A stretch of 64,000 nt of DNA from AC-32 sp963772975. GTDB taxonomy: Bacteria > Actinomycetota > Thermoleophilia > Gaiellales > Gaiellaceae. Positions 1 to 8,203 of the stretch are shown one piece after another (the first letter of the stretch is position 1; every line of letters starts with the position of its first letter). The notes beneath the pieces are model-generated. The model was not told where the DNA came from. It saw nothing but the letters and a program-made list of their open reading frames with translations, and did no database searches. The stretch spans positions 248,001-312,000 of the forward strand of contig CAVYZH010000010.1 in NCBI GenBank assembly GCA_963772975.1, written 5' to 3'. Position numbers and translations under genes: made by a program.

Positions 1-1
1 G

Positions 2-40
2 CTGCTGGAGCTCGACCTCACGGAGCTGACCTACGGTTAG
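2..40 (+). CDS. C-terminal end of an upstream gene (partial)
   Basis: Reading frame 2 is open from the window edge to a TAG at 38-40 and encodes the last 12 residues, LLELDLTELTYG. This is too short to identify the protein. It ends where the DUF1028 gene begins in another frame, so the two genes are probably co-transcribed with overlapping ends. It could be a chance open stretch, but the dense same-strand packing that follows supports a real gene end. Confidence 0.4.
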   Translation: MLELDLTELTYG

Positions 41-872
41 GGTCGCCACCTACTCGATCGCCGCCTGCGACCTCGAAGCGGGGCAGTGGGGTGTCGCCAC
101 GCAGTCGAAGTTTCTCGGCGTCGGCTCCGTCGTCCCGTGGGCCGAGCCCCAGGTCGGCGCTGTCGCGACGCAGGCCTACGCGAACCCGCGCTACGGGCCC
201 GACGGGCTCGCGCTGCTGCGGGAGGGCGCGAGCGCGGAGAAGGTCGTCGAGCGCCTGACGCAGGCCGACGACGGACGCGACCACCGCCAGCTGGGCGTGG
301 TCGACGGCAAGGGCGGCAGCGCCAGCTTCACCGGCTCTGAGTGCATGGACTGGGCCGGCGGCCGCACCGGGCCGTGCTACGCGGCGCAGGGGAACATCCT
401 CGTCTCCGCCGAGACGGTCGACGCGATCGCCGAAAGCTTCGAGCGGACCGCGGGCACACCGCTCGTCGAGCGGCTGCTCGATTGCCTCGACGCGGCCCAG
501 GCCGCCGGCGGCGACCGGCGCGGCCAGCAGTCGGCCGCCTTGCTCGTGGTCGAGCGCGACGGCGGCTACGCGGGTCTTTCGGACAGCATCGTCGACCTGC
601 GGGTCGACGAGCACGAGCGGCCGCTCGAGGACCTGCGGCGCATCTACGACATGCACCAGGCGATCTTCGGCAAGACGCCGTCCGAGGAGTGGCTCGACGT
701 GGACGACGGGCTCGGAACGGAGCTGCGCGAACGGCTCGGACGGCTCGGCTTCGAGGGCGAGCTCGACGCGGCCTTCAACGACTGGGCCGGGAAGGAGAAC
801 CTGGAGGAGCGCGTTGACGGAGTCGAGCGCGTCGACCCCGTCGTGCTCGATGAGCTGAGGAGGCAGACGTGA
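36..872 (+). CDS. DUF1028 family protein (Ntn-hydrolase-like), start codon unclear
   Basis: The translation from position 42 reads VATYSIAACDLEAGQWGVAT, the usual N-terminus of DUF1028 proteins. It continues with the conserved GSVVPWAEPQVGAVATQAYA region and ends at TGA 870-872. DUF1028 proteins are predicted to have an Ntn-hydrolase fold; their substrate is unknown, and some carry a C-terminal peptidoglycan-binding region. The odd point is the start. The frame is closed by TGA at 27-29, and there is no ATG, GTG or TTG between there and the GTG at 297, which would remove the conserved first third. A GTT start at 36 or a lost base is likely. The stop overlaps the next start (GTGA at 869-872). 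Confidence 0.8.
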   Translation, partial: VRVATYSIAACDLEAGQWGVATQSKFLGVGSVVPWAEPQVGAVATQAYANPRYGPDGLALLREGASAEKVVERLTQADDGRDHRQLGVVDGKGGSASFTGSECMDWAGGRTGPCYAAQGNILVSAETVDAIAESFERTAGTPLVERLLDCLDAAQAAGGDRRGQQSAALLVVERDGGYAGLSDSIVDLRVDEHERPLEDLRRIYDMHQAIFGKTPSEEWLDVDDGLGTELRERLGRLGFEGELDAAFNDWAGKENLEERVDGVERVDPVVLDELRRQT

Positions 873-1540
873 GCGAAAGGATCACGCGAATCGACGAGCT
901 GGAGCTCTTTCCGATCGAAGGCCAGGAAGGCCTGACGTGGCGACCGATCCGCCGCCACTTCGACATCCAGGCCTTCGGCGTCAACGCCTACACCGCCGAC
1001 CAGGCGGGCAAGCGGGTGGTCGAGGAGCACCGCGAGGAGGGCGGGCACGAGGAGCTCTACGTCGTCCTCTCCGGCCGCGCGCTCTTCATGCTCGACGGCG
1101 AGGAGCACGACGCGCCTGCCGGCACACTCGTCCACTGTCCTCCGGGCACGCCGCGCGGCGCCGTTGCCGCCGAGCCGGGGACGACCGTGCTCGGGATCGG
1201 CGCCAAGCCCGGCGAGGTGTTCGAGCCCTCTGGCTGGGAGTGGACGTTCGCGGGGATGTCGCTGCTCAGCCAGGGCCAGGAGGAAGCCGCGCGGCGCGAG
1301 TTCGACGCCGGGATCGAGGCCTACCCGGACGCCTGGCAGGGCTACTACAACCTCGCCTGCGTGGAAGCCAAGCTCGGGAACCGCGAGCTCGCGCTTGCAC
1401 AGCTCCGGCGCGCGGCGGAGATCGATCAGGCCGTCGTCTCGAAGTACGCACCCGAGGACAAGGACTTCGGGTCGCTCTACGACGACGCTGAATTTCTAGC
1501 GATCACCGGGCAGGCGCCGACCAACGGCGCGGGCTCGTAG
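869..1540 (+). CDS. Cupin-domain protein with C-terminal TPR-like region
   Basis: This is a 223-residue cytoplasmic protein. Residues about 45-110 form a single cupin barrel, with the metal-site pattern EEHREEGGHEELYVVLSG and a second motif around LVHCPPGTPRGA. Residues about 130-195 resemble TPR helices (QGYYNLACVEAKLGNRELAL). The fusion suggests a small-molecule-binding or sensing cupin with a protein-interaction tail; no substrate can be inferred. The GTG start at 869 overlaps the DUF1028 stop, so the two are translationally coupled. The 3' end overlaps the convergent Ldh-family gene by about 45 bases. Confidence 0.8.
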   Translation: MSERITRIDELELFPIEGQEGLTWRPIRRHFDIQAFGVNAYTADQAGKRVVEEHREEGGHEELYVVLSGRALFMLDGEEHDAPAGTLVHCPPGTPRGAVAAEPGTTVLGIGAKPGEVFEPSGWEWTFAGMSLLSQGQEEAARREFDAGIEAYPDAWQGYYNLACVEAKLGNRELALAQLRRAAEIDQAVVSKYAPEDKDFGSLYDDAEFLAITGQAPTNGAGS

Positions 1541-2272
1541 CGCCGGCAGCGGGTTGCCCTCCGGGCGCGCTACCAGCAACACGGCTCCGTGCCCGGGCTC
1601 GGCGACCAGCGAGTCCACCAGCAGCTGCAGCCCGACCGCGAGCGCGAATGCCTTGTGCGCGTGATCCCCGCCGAAGGGCACGAGCTCGTCCTCGCCTGCC
1701 TCACCGGCGAGCACCTCGCCGTAGGTGACGCGGCCCATCGAGACGTCGCTGACAAGCGGCTCGCCCTCCGAGGAGGGAATCGCAATCGCCAGCGGGTTCG
1801 TGCCCGTCAGCTTCGGCCCGCCCTCGGGATGGCCGAGCCGCGCGGGCGAGGTGGCCGTCAGCGCGGCAACGAGGCCGCCGGCCGCGAGCTTGCGGCCCCA
1901 GTAGCCGAGCATCCCGGTCGGAAACGTCCGCTGTGCGACGACCAGTCGGGCGTGCTCGGGTGGGTCGGCCAGCTGCGCCTCCACGATCGCGGCCAGCGTC
2001 AGGTAGCCGAGCGCGCCGTTGCCGTCCCAGCGCTCGTAACCCGGCTCGCTGAGCACGCGGCGCGGTCGAGCGGTCGGATCGAGCTCGAACGGCCGCGTCG
2101 CCAGCCACTCGACCCGCGAGAGCCCGTGCCCGGTCTTGCCGCGGCTCTCCGCGTCGAGGAAGTGGTCGGCGAGCGTGCGAGCATCGGCCTCCCCGAAACC
2201 GAGCCCCGCCAGCGTTTGGAGCACCTCGCGCTCGTCCACGTTCACGAAATCCTTACGTGTTGGCACAGCCAT
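1496..2272 (-). CDS. Ldh family (malate/L-lactate dehydrogenase, LDH2-type) oxidoreductase
   Basis: The 258-residue product matches the LDH2/MDH2 family of NAD(P)-dependent 2-hydroxyacid dehydrogenases. It has the N-terminal helical region (AESRGKTGHGLSRVEWL), the TGTNPLAIAIPSSEG motif, VSMGRVTYGEVLAGEA and a C-terminal LVPFGGDHAHKAFALAV segment. Family members usually have about 330-360 residues, so this is a compact version, short in the central segment that normally carries the active-site histidine region. Activity is therefore uncertain. It converges with the cupin gene and overlaps its end by 45 bases. ATG at 2272 is the natural start. Confidence 0.75.
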   Translation of the reverse strand: MAVPTRKDFVNVDEREVLQTLAGLGFGEADARTLADHFLDAESRGKTGHGLSRVEWLATRPFELDPTARPRRVLSEPGYERWDGNGALGYLTLAAIVEAQLADPPEHARLVVAQRTFPTGMLGYWGRKLAAGGLVAALTATSPARLGHPEGGPKLTGTNPLAIAIPSSEGEPLVSDVSMGRVTYGEVLAGEAGEDELVPFGGDHAHKAFALAVGLQLLVDSLVAEPGHGAVLLVARPEGNPLPALRARAVGRRLPGDR

Positions 2273-2300
2273 CGGCGCGGGAGCACCGTCTAAGTCTCTG

Positions 2301-2374
2301 GTTTCAGCGGGGGCTCCGCATCCGGAGACCCCGGGGTCCGCTGGAACATTCGGAGGGCGCCCTTGTGGCGCCCT
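2301..2374 (+). other. Structured intergenic segment (nested inverted repeats)
   Basis: The gap between the Ldh gene start and the secreted-protein start holds several inverted repeats. Bases 2301-2310 pair with 2338-2347 (10 pairs, one G-T). Inside lie a CTCCG/CGGAG hairpin (2314-2327) and a 12-bp palindrome (2327-2338). Downstream, 2354-2361 and 2367-2374 form a perfect 8-bp stem (AGGGCGCC, loop CTTGT). No T-run follows, so a classical terminator is not obvious. It may be a 5' leader structure of the gene at 2401, a small RNA, or coincidental GC-rich pairing. Confidence 0.4.
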
Positions 2375-2400
2375 TCGGCTTTCGGGGCTATAACGCCCAG

Positions 2401-3228
2401 GTGAGAACCGCCGCAGCGCTTGCCGTCGCGCTCGGCGCCGTCGTCGTGACGACTGCCGCCGCCGCTCCGAAGCCCCACGTGGAGCGTGCCCGCGCCGGCG
2501 CGGTCGAGGCGGTCTTTTCGTACAGCTACGACGCCGCGGCGTTCCGCTTCTCGCATCAGCGGCTGACGATCACGCGCGACGGCGTGACGAGCTTCTCGGC
2601 CAGGCTGCGCAAGCCTCCCGGCGGCGGCTTCAACGCGCAGCCGGCCGGCTACTTCTCGCACAAGCGGTCGGTCCTCGTGACCGACGTCGACGGCGACGGC
2701 GAGCCCGAGGTCGTGCTCGACCTCTACTGGGGCGGCGCGCACTGCTGCTGGTACAGCCAGATCTACCGCTACGTGCCGGGGGCGGGGCACTACACGCCGC
2801 TCGTTCACGTCTGGGGCGACTTCGGCTACGTCTTCGCCGACCTCGACCACACCGGGTCGCAGGAGCTCGTCACCCGTGACGACCGCTTCTCCTACGCCTT
2901 CGCGAGCTTCGCCGACTCGCGCTGGCCGGTGCGGATCCTGCGCTACCGGGATGGTCGGCTGACCGTCGAGACGCCCTCGTACCCGAGCGAGATCGGCCGC
3001 GACGCGAACGCGCTCTGGCACGCGGCGATGAACCCGAAGCGGAAGGGGAGCAACCAGGGGATCGTGGCCGCCTGGGCAGCAGATGAGTGCATGGTCGACC
3101 ACGCGACGGTCGCGTTCAAGACCATCGACCGCCTTTTCCGCAGCGGCAGGATCCACGGCGAGCGCTCGCGGGTCGCCTTCGAGCGGAGGCTGCGCCGCTT
3201 CCTGCGGCAGACCGGGTACCTGTCTTAG
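2401..3228 (+). CDS. Secreted protein of unknown function with VCBS/FG-GAP-like motif
   Basis: The GTG at 2401 starts a 275-residue protein with a signal peptide (VRTAAALAVALGAVVVTTAA, then a likely AAA cleavage site). The mature part contains a calcium-loop-like segment (VTDVDGDGEPEVVLDLYWGG) and a second one (YVFADLDHTGSQELVTRDD), as in FG-GAP/VCBS beta-propeller repeats. The Cys pair in GGAHCCWYSQ is notable. Longer in-frame starts upstream exist, but they run through the structured leader and lack a signal sequence. It probably acts outside the cell; no enzymatic motif is seen. The stop overlaps the convergent Mrp stop by 3 bases. Confidence 0.75.
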   Translation: MRTAAALAVALGAVVVTTAAAAPKPHVERARAGAVEAVFSYSYDAAAFRFSHQRLTITRDGVTSFSARLRKPPGGGFNAQPAGYFSHKRSVLVTDVDGDGEPEVVLDLYWGGAHCCWYSQIYRYVPGAGHYTPLVHVWGDFGYVFADLDHTGSQELVTRDDRFSYAFASFADSRWPVRILRYRDGRLTVETPSYPSEIGRDANALWHAAMNPKRKGSNQGIVAAWAADECMVDHATVAFKTIDRLFRSGRIHGERSRVAFERRLRRFLRQTGYLS

Positions 3229-4304
3229 GAGAGCACCGGCAGGGACTTCACGATTCCGACGCCCTGCTCTCGTCGGGTGGCCGAGATGGCCTCGGCGATC
3301 GCGGTGAGCGAGCGGCCGGCCTCGGAGTCCGGGTCGCTCTCGACGAGGGGCGTGCCGGCGTCGCCGGACTCACGCAGAAGCGGGTCGAGCGGCACCGTGC
3401 CGAGCAGCGGCACCTCGAGCTCGCCGGCGAGGCGCTCGCCACCGCCGCTGCCGAAGGTCTCGCCGCTCATGTTCTCGATCACGCCGAGCAGGCGCATGTT
3501 CGTCTTGCGCGCCATCAGTGCGGCACGAGCCGCGACCTCCCGGGCGAGCGGCTGCGGCGTCGTCACGACCACGGCCTCGGCGCGCGGCAGCAGCTGCCCG
3601 AGGGAGATCGAGACGTCACCGGTGCCGGGCGGCATGTCCACCACGAGCGTGTCGAGCTCGCCCCAGTGCACGTCGGTGAGGAACTGCTCGAGCGCACGGT
3701 GCAACATCGGTCCGCGCCACATCACCGGCTCGTTGTCGTCGAGGAAGAAGCCGATCGACATCAGCTTGAGCTCGCCGCGCACGGGCGGGACGATCATCCG
3801 GTCGACCGCGACCGGCTTCTGGTGGATGCCGAGCAGGTGCGGGATCGAGTGGCCGTAGACGTCGGCGTCGAGGATCCCCGTGCGCTGGCCAAGCTTGTCG
3901 AACGCAGCCGCGAGGTTGGCCGAGAGCGTCGACTTGCCGACGCCGCCCTTGCCGCTGACGACCGCGATCACGCGCGTCTCGCGGTCGAGCTGGATCCCCT
4001 TCGTCCGCTCGGTCACCGAGCCGCGCAACCGCGCCGTCAGCGCGCTCCGCTCCTCCGGCGTCATCACACCGAACTCGAGCGAGACGCGCTGCACGCCGTC
4101 GACCGGCGCAAGCGCCTGCGCGACCTGTTGCTCGAAGCTCGAGCGGAGCGGGCAGCCGGCGACGGTGAGCGCGATCCCGACGGTCACGTCGCCGCCTTCG
4201 ATGCGGACGTCGCGGACCATGTCGAGCTCGACCACGTTGCGCTTCAGCTCCGGGTCGATCACCTGCTCGAGCCCCTTCAGGATCTCTTCGCGCGAGGGTT
4301 CCAT
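3225..4304 (-). CDS. Mrp/ApbC family P-loop ATPase (Fe-S carrier type)
   Basis: The 359-residue protein has an N-terminal MIP18/DUF59 domain (about 1-85, ending EFGVMTPEE) followed by a Mrp NTPase with a deviant Walker A motif VVSGKGGVGKST (residues about 116-127), ILDADVYGHSIP and VDMPPGTGD. Mrp/NBP35 proteins carry and deliver Fe-S clusters in the cytoplasm. The C-terminal CxxC pair of the E. coli-type proteins is missing: the region reads ENMSGETFGSGGG. This also occurs in actinobacterial relatives. It starts at ATG 4304 and converges with the secreted protein. Confidence 0.92.
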   Translation of the reverse strand: MEPSREEILKGLEQVIDPELKRNVVELDMVRDVRIEGGDVTVGIALTVAGCPLRSSFEQQVAQALAPVDGVQRVSLEFGVMTPEERSALTARLRGSVTERTKGIQLDRETRVIAVVSGKGGVGKSTLSANLAAAFDKLGQRTGILDADVYGHSIPHLLGIHQKPVAVDRMIVPPVRGELKLMSIGFFLDDNEPVMWRGPMLHRALEQFLTDVHWGELDTLVVDMPPGTGDVSISLGQLLPRAEAVVVTTPQPLAREVAARAALMARKTNMRLLGVIENMSGETFGSGGGERLAGELEVPLLGTVPLDPLLRESGDAGTPLVESDPDSEAGRSLTAIAEAISATRREQGVGIVKSLPVLS

Positions 4305-4338
4305 CGCGCTCTCACCGTAGCGGAGATGAGGTGCGTGC

Positions 4339-5523
4339 CTAGCGCGGCAGCGTCAGCGCGACGATCAGGCCGGAGCCCTTGAGGTTCACCGCCCATGCCA
4401 CCCGGCGGCCCTCGATCGACAGGCCGATCGGCGTGGCCCGCGCGCGCCAGAGCAGCGCCGCCTTGCTCCCGCGGATCGCGTAGATCGACCGGCCGTCCCT
4501 GTAGACAATGCCGCCGCTGCCGATGCTGACGTCGGTAGCCGTCCTCGCGACCACCGTCGTCGACTCGAGCGACCCGTCCGCGCCGTAGCGCTCGATTGCC
4601 TGCGAGCCGTCATGCCGCTGAACGAGCACCGCCAGCTCCGGCCACGAGAGCGCGATCTGCCGAACCGTTCCGGTTGGGAAGAGCCGGTAGACGAGTGCAC
4701 CGTCGACCGTGTGCACCTCGACCGGTCCGTTCTCGCTGGGCGTTGGATACGGCCAGCCGAACTGGCTCGGGATGACGGTCGGCGAGGGCAGCACCGCGAT
4801 CCTTCCCTGCGAGACGGCCACCTGTCTCGATTGCACCTGCCGGCCCTCGTCCGAGTACATCGGCGAAGCGACCGGGATACCCGGTATCGGCGACGGGGCT
4901 CCAACCGGCCAGTGCGGCAGGGGCGGCGTCACCTTCACGATCCCGCCCCCGATGACCTGCCGTTCCCAGCCCGTCACCTCGCACGGCCATGGCCCCGGCG
5001 GGCTGTAGACGCTCCAGGCCCACACGAGCGTTGGGCCATCGCCGGCCGCACCCGCGAAGTAGCCGTCGTCGCCGCACTCGCCGCCCTGGGACGTCTCCAG
5101 CAACCAATCCGGCGAGACGTACCGGCGGCCCGACTCCTGCGCGACCGTCGCCGTCCTCAGGTCAACGTACATCCGCGTCCCGAACCACGACTTGGACCAG
5201 ATCACGCGGCCGCCTGCGACTGCGAGCGTCGGCGGGTCCAGCCAGAGCCGGTAGCCGCCGGCGTCGCCCATGACCACGGTCTTGCCCGTGGCGAGGTCCT
5301 TCGCGCGCACGCGCCAGCGGTCGACTTGAGACGCCGCCCACGCCACCGTGTTGCCCTCTTGTGCGAAGGCGCGGATCCCTCCGAACGTTCGCACCAGGTT
5401 GCGCAGCTCGGGCTGCGCCGCGGGGCGCGCGGAGGAGGCCGGCGCCGAAAGCACGATCAGAACCCCCAGGGCCGCCAAAATGCACAATTTGCGGGGGAAG
5501 CTCACACTGCGATGGTCGCTCAC
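4339..5523 (-). CDS. Secreted/anchored protein, probable beta-propeller, unknown function
   Basis: This 394-residue protein starts at GTG 5523 (an alternative GTG lies 6 codons later). It has a signal peptide or anchor (KLCILAALGVLIVLSAPASS) and then repeated blades of the type GNTVAWAA, GGRVIWSK, PTLVWAWS, GRIAVLPS and RRVAWAVN, which suggest a TolB-like beta-propeller. A Pro-rich stretch lies mid-protein. No catalytic motif is visible. It stands alone between the Mrp gene (34 bases downstream) and the DUF72 gene on the same strand. The function is unknown. Confidence 0.65.
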   Translation of the reverse strand: MSDHRSVSFPRKLCILAALGVLIVLSAPASSARPAAQPELRNLVRTFGGIRAFAQEGNTVAWAASQVDRWRVRAKDLATGKTVVMGDAGGYRLWLDPPTLAVAGGRVIWSKSWFGTRMYVDLRTATVAQESGRRYVSPDWLLETSQGGECGDDGYFAGAAGDGPTLVWAWSVYSPPGPWPCEVTGWERQVIGGGIVKVTPPLPHWPVGAPSPIPGIPVASPMYSDEGRQVQSRQVAVSQGRIAVLPSPTVIPSQFGWPYPTPSENGPVEVHTVDGALVYRLFPTGTVRQIALSWPELAVLVQRHDGSQAIERYGADGSLESTTVVARTATDVSIGSGGIVYRDGRSIYAIRGSKAALLWRARATPIGLSIEGRRVAWAVNLKGSGLIVALTLPR

Positions 5524-5577
5524 ATGCCTCGCGAGGGCATCAGTGGAGTCGCTGACGCGGCTGCTCGGAGCTACGGT

Positions 5578-6327
5578 TCAGGCTCGGCCACGGTGCGGCT
5601 CGACGCCGAGCAGCCGCTGCAGCCGCCGGCCATTCCGCACCGCGTAGCCGTTCCAGTCGTTGTTGAAGTACGCGAAGACCTCGTGCTCGGCCGCCCACGC
5701 CTTAATCCGCTGTGCCCATTCCTCCAGCTCGCGCTCCGAGTAGTTGCCGTTGCGCCCGCGCTTGCCGTGGTGGAAGCGCAGGAACGTCCAGTCGGCGGTC
5801 AGGACGTGCGGGTAGTCGCGCCGCGGCGTGTCGCCGATCACGAGCGCGACGCCATGGGCGCGGAGCAGCTCGTAGACCTCGTCGACGAACCAGCTCTTGT
5901 CGCGGAACTCGAAGCAGTGCCGGCCTGGCGGCAGCTGCTCCAGCGCCTGCGCCAGCCGCGCATCGTCACGCCGGAAGCCCGGCGGCAGCTGCCAGAGCAC
6001 AGGACCCAGCTTCGGCGACTCCGCGAGCGGCCGGATCCGCTCGTGGAAGAGCTCGATGCTCGGCGGCAGGTCCCGCAGCCGCTTGATGTGCGTCGCGTAG
6101 CGGCTCATCTTCACTGCGAAGACGAAGTTCGGCGGCGACTCGGCTACCCAGTTCGCCACCGCCGTCTCACGCGGCAGCCGGTAGAAGGTCGAGTTCACCT
6201 CGACGGTGTCGAAGTGCCGCGCGTAGAAGTCGAGCCAGCGCCGCGGCGGCAGCCGGGGCGGATAGAAGACGCCGTTGCGCCAGTGCTGGTAGTTCCAGCC
6301 GGAACAGCCGATGCGGATCGGATTCAC
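5578..6327 (-). CDS. DUF72 (YecE-like) family protein
   Basis: The 249-residue protein begins RIGCSGWNYQHWRNGVFYP and continues with FDTVEVNSTFYRLP, both diagnostic for DUF72, a TIM-barrel family of unknown biochemical role. Further conserved segments are FAVKMSRYATHIKRL, CFEFRDKSW and the C-terminal YFNNDWNGYAVRNGRRLQRLL. The GTG start at 6327 overlaps the stop of the inositol-phosphatase-like gene (GTGA), placing it third in a DUF1015, IMPase-like, DUF72 operon. Length and motifs are complete. Confidence 0.88.
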   Translation of the reverse strand: MNPIRIGCSGWNYQHWRNGVFYPPRLPPRRWLDFYARHFDTVEVNSTFYRLPRETAVANWVAESPPNFVFAVKMSRYATHIKRLRDLPPSIELFHERIRPLAESPKLGPVLWQLPPGFRRDDARLAQALEQLPPGRHCFEFRDKSWFVDEVYELLRAHGVALVIGDTPRRDYPHVLTADWTFLRFHHGKRGRNGNYSERELEEWAQRIKAWAAEHEVFAYFNNDWNGYAVRNGRRLQRLLGVEPHRGRA

Positions 6328-7113
6328 GCCGAGAGGGCGGCGAACAGGCGCTCGCAGACCTCCGGCGTGGCGGCGGCGACGCAGCGCGAGCGGCCCTCGA
6401 GGTCGAGCGGCGCGGCGCCGAACGGCGGTGCCTCGGGCAGCTCGATCGCCAGGCCGCGCTCGCGCACGAGCAGCTGCGCGGCGGCGATGTCGACCGAGCG
6501 GGCGGCTTTGAGCGAGCAGACCGCGTCGACGCGCCCGGCCGCAAGGTGGCAGAGCGAGAGCGCCAACGAGCCCATGATTCGCAGGCGGTAGGCGACGCCG
6601 ACCATCGCGGCCGCCTTCTCGGCGACACTCGAGGTCAGGGTCGCCTCGAAGGAGAGGATCTCGATCTCCTCCTTGGGGTAGATCGGGCCGAGGTCGCCGC
6701 CATTCAGCAGCGCGCCCTTGCCCAGCTCCGCGACCCACTCCTCGCCGCTGCCGAAGTCGTAGACGTAGCCGAAGAAGACGTCGTCCATCGATCTCGCCCT
6801 CGGCGACCGCGATCGAGACCGAGAAGAACGGGATCCCGCGCTTGGCGTTGAGCGAGCCGTCGATCGGGTCGACCACGATCCTGGTCGGCCCGTCACCGAG
6901 GATGCCGACCTCCTCCGAGACGATCGTCGTCCCGTCGATGCCTTGCAGGCGCTCGAGGATGACCCGCTCCGCGGCCGCGTCGATTGCAGTCGTCTCGTCG
7001 CCGCCTTCGCCGTCGCCGACCACGGGCTCGCGCTCGTCGCGCGTCGGTAGCTCGACGAGCACGCCGCGCACGTCCTCGACCGCCTCGCGGCAGACCTGGA
7101 GCCAGTCGGTCAC
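6324..7113 (-). pseudogene. Inositol monophosphatase family gene with a frameshift
   Basis: Two frames together encode a full-length (about 262-residue) IMPase-like phosphatase. The 5' part (7113 down to about 6795) carries IVSEEVG and the metal-site motif VVDPIDGSLNAKRGIPFFS. The 3' part (about 6785 to 6324) carries MDDVFFGYVYDFGSGEEW and AARSVDIAAAQLLVRERGL, the equivalent of the WD..AAG metal motif. The switch lies near 6785-6795 and is explained by one extra base or two missing ones. All expected metal ligands are present across the two parts. It may be a sequencing error rather than a dead gene. It overlaps both neighbours by 4 bases, so the operon is translationally coupled. Confidence 0.75.
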
Positions 7114-8160
7114 AGAGGCAAGAACAGGAGGCCGCTGACGAGCTTCGGGTAGAAGTAGGTGCTCTTCTGCGGCATCGTCTCGCCGCGCTGCGCCACTGCG
7201 AAGACGTCCTCGATCCGCGTCGGGCGCATTAGCACTGCCACCTCGGCCTCGCCGTCGTCGACCGCGCGCACCGCCTCCTGCCAGTCCGGTGTGTACCTAA
7301 TGCCGTCGTGCCCGAGCCGGTCGACGAGCTGCACGTCGAGCTCGTTGCCGTCCAGCGCGAGCTCGTAGCCGCCGTCCCGGTAGAGCACGGCCGCTGCGCG
7401 GTCGGCCGGCACCTCGTCGAGCACCTGACGCGCATCGCCGGTGAGCTGTTCGGCCGGTAGCCGTTCGTCGGGCTCGTGCTCGAAGACACGGTGCGTCGGG
7501 AAGATCATCAGGCCCGGGTCGTCGAGGCTGACGAGCACCGCAAGCACCTGTGTTCCCTCGCCATAGGCGAGCGCCGTCTCGTAGCGATGGTGGCCGTCGG
7601 CGATCAGGAGCTGGCGGTCGGCGAAGGCCTCCGCGATCCCGTCTGCCGGAAGCCGCCAGAGCCTGGCGCCCTCGACCTCGAGGTCGGGCTCGCGGTCGGG
7701 CCGTTGGGCGGGCGGCGCCCCTTCGTAAGAGAAAGAAGAGCGGCTCCAGCTGGGCGTTCACCTCGCGCAGCAGCCGCAGCCGGCCCTCCTTTGGGCCGCG
7801 GTCCGTCCGCTCGTGCGGCAGAACGACCCGGTTTTCGTACGGTTCGGCCTTGAGCGCCGCGACGAGTCCCTCGCGCGTGCGCGCGACTCCGTCGGGGCCG
7901 ACGTAGTCCTGCGAGAGCCACCAGAAGCCCGGCTCCGGCTCGTCGACCAGCGTCGCGTCCTCGCGCCAGGCGCGCCAGGTTCGGCCGGCCTCGCTCTCGT
8001 CGGCGGGCAGCGTGAGGTGGACGACGTTGTGCTCGTTTTGGGCCGCGAGCTCGTCGCGCTCGGCCGGGGAGATGACGTCGTAGGGCGGGGCGACGAGGGT
8101 GTCGAGCGGGCCGGCGCGCTCGCCGTAACGAACGGCGCGAAACGGCGTTACCTCGGCCAC
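7110..8160 (-). pseudogene. DUF1015 family gene with a frameshift
   Basis: The 5' part (GTG at 8160 down to about 7730) encodes AEVTPFRAVRYGERAG, VAPPYDVISPAERDEL and HPxR-type segments typical of DUF1015 N-termini. The rest is in another frame: LIADGHHRYETALAYGEG, the family hallmark, then TQVLAVLVSLDDPGLMIFPTHR and MRPTRIEDVFAVAQRGETMP near the C-terminus. The switch is near 7728, at the bases encoding FFL-YEGAPP, consistent with one extra T. Joined, the protein would be about 349 residues. DUF1015 proteins are of unknown function, though related to HipA/kinase-like folds. It is first in the operon with the IMPase-like and DUF72 genes. Confidence 0.75.
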
Positions 8161-8203
8161 GGGGCCGGAGCGTACCAGCCGCGCTCGGACCTAGACTCGC
8201 GGG

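Noticed and set aside
18..656. A long minus-strand open frame opposite DUF1028
   Set aside because: Its composition is typical of antisense frames in high-GC DNA, and the plus strand carries a recognised family.
2301..2374. A third copy of the 71-bp dispersed element
   Set aside because: It also has GC-rich hairpins, but the sequence does not align with the two copies.
2257..2400. An upstream in-frame extension of the secreted protein gene (start at 2257)
   Set aside because: It would run through the structured leader and hide the signal peptide; GTG 2401 gives a proper secretion signal.
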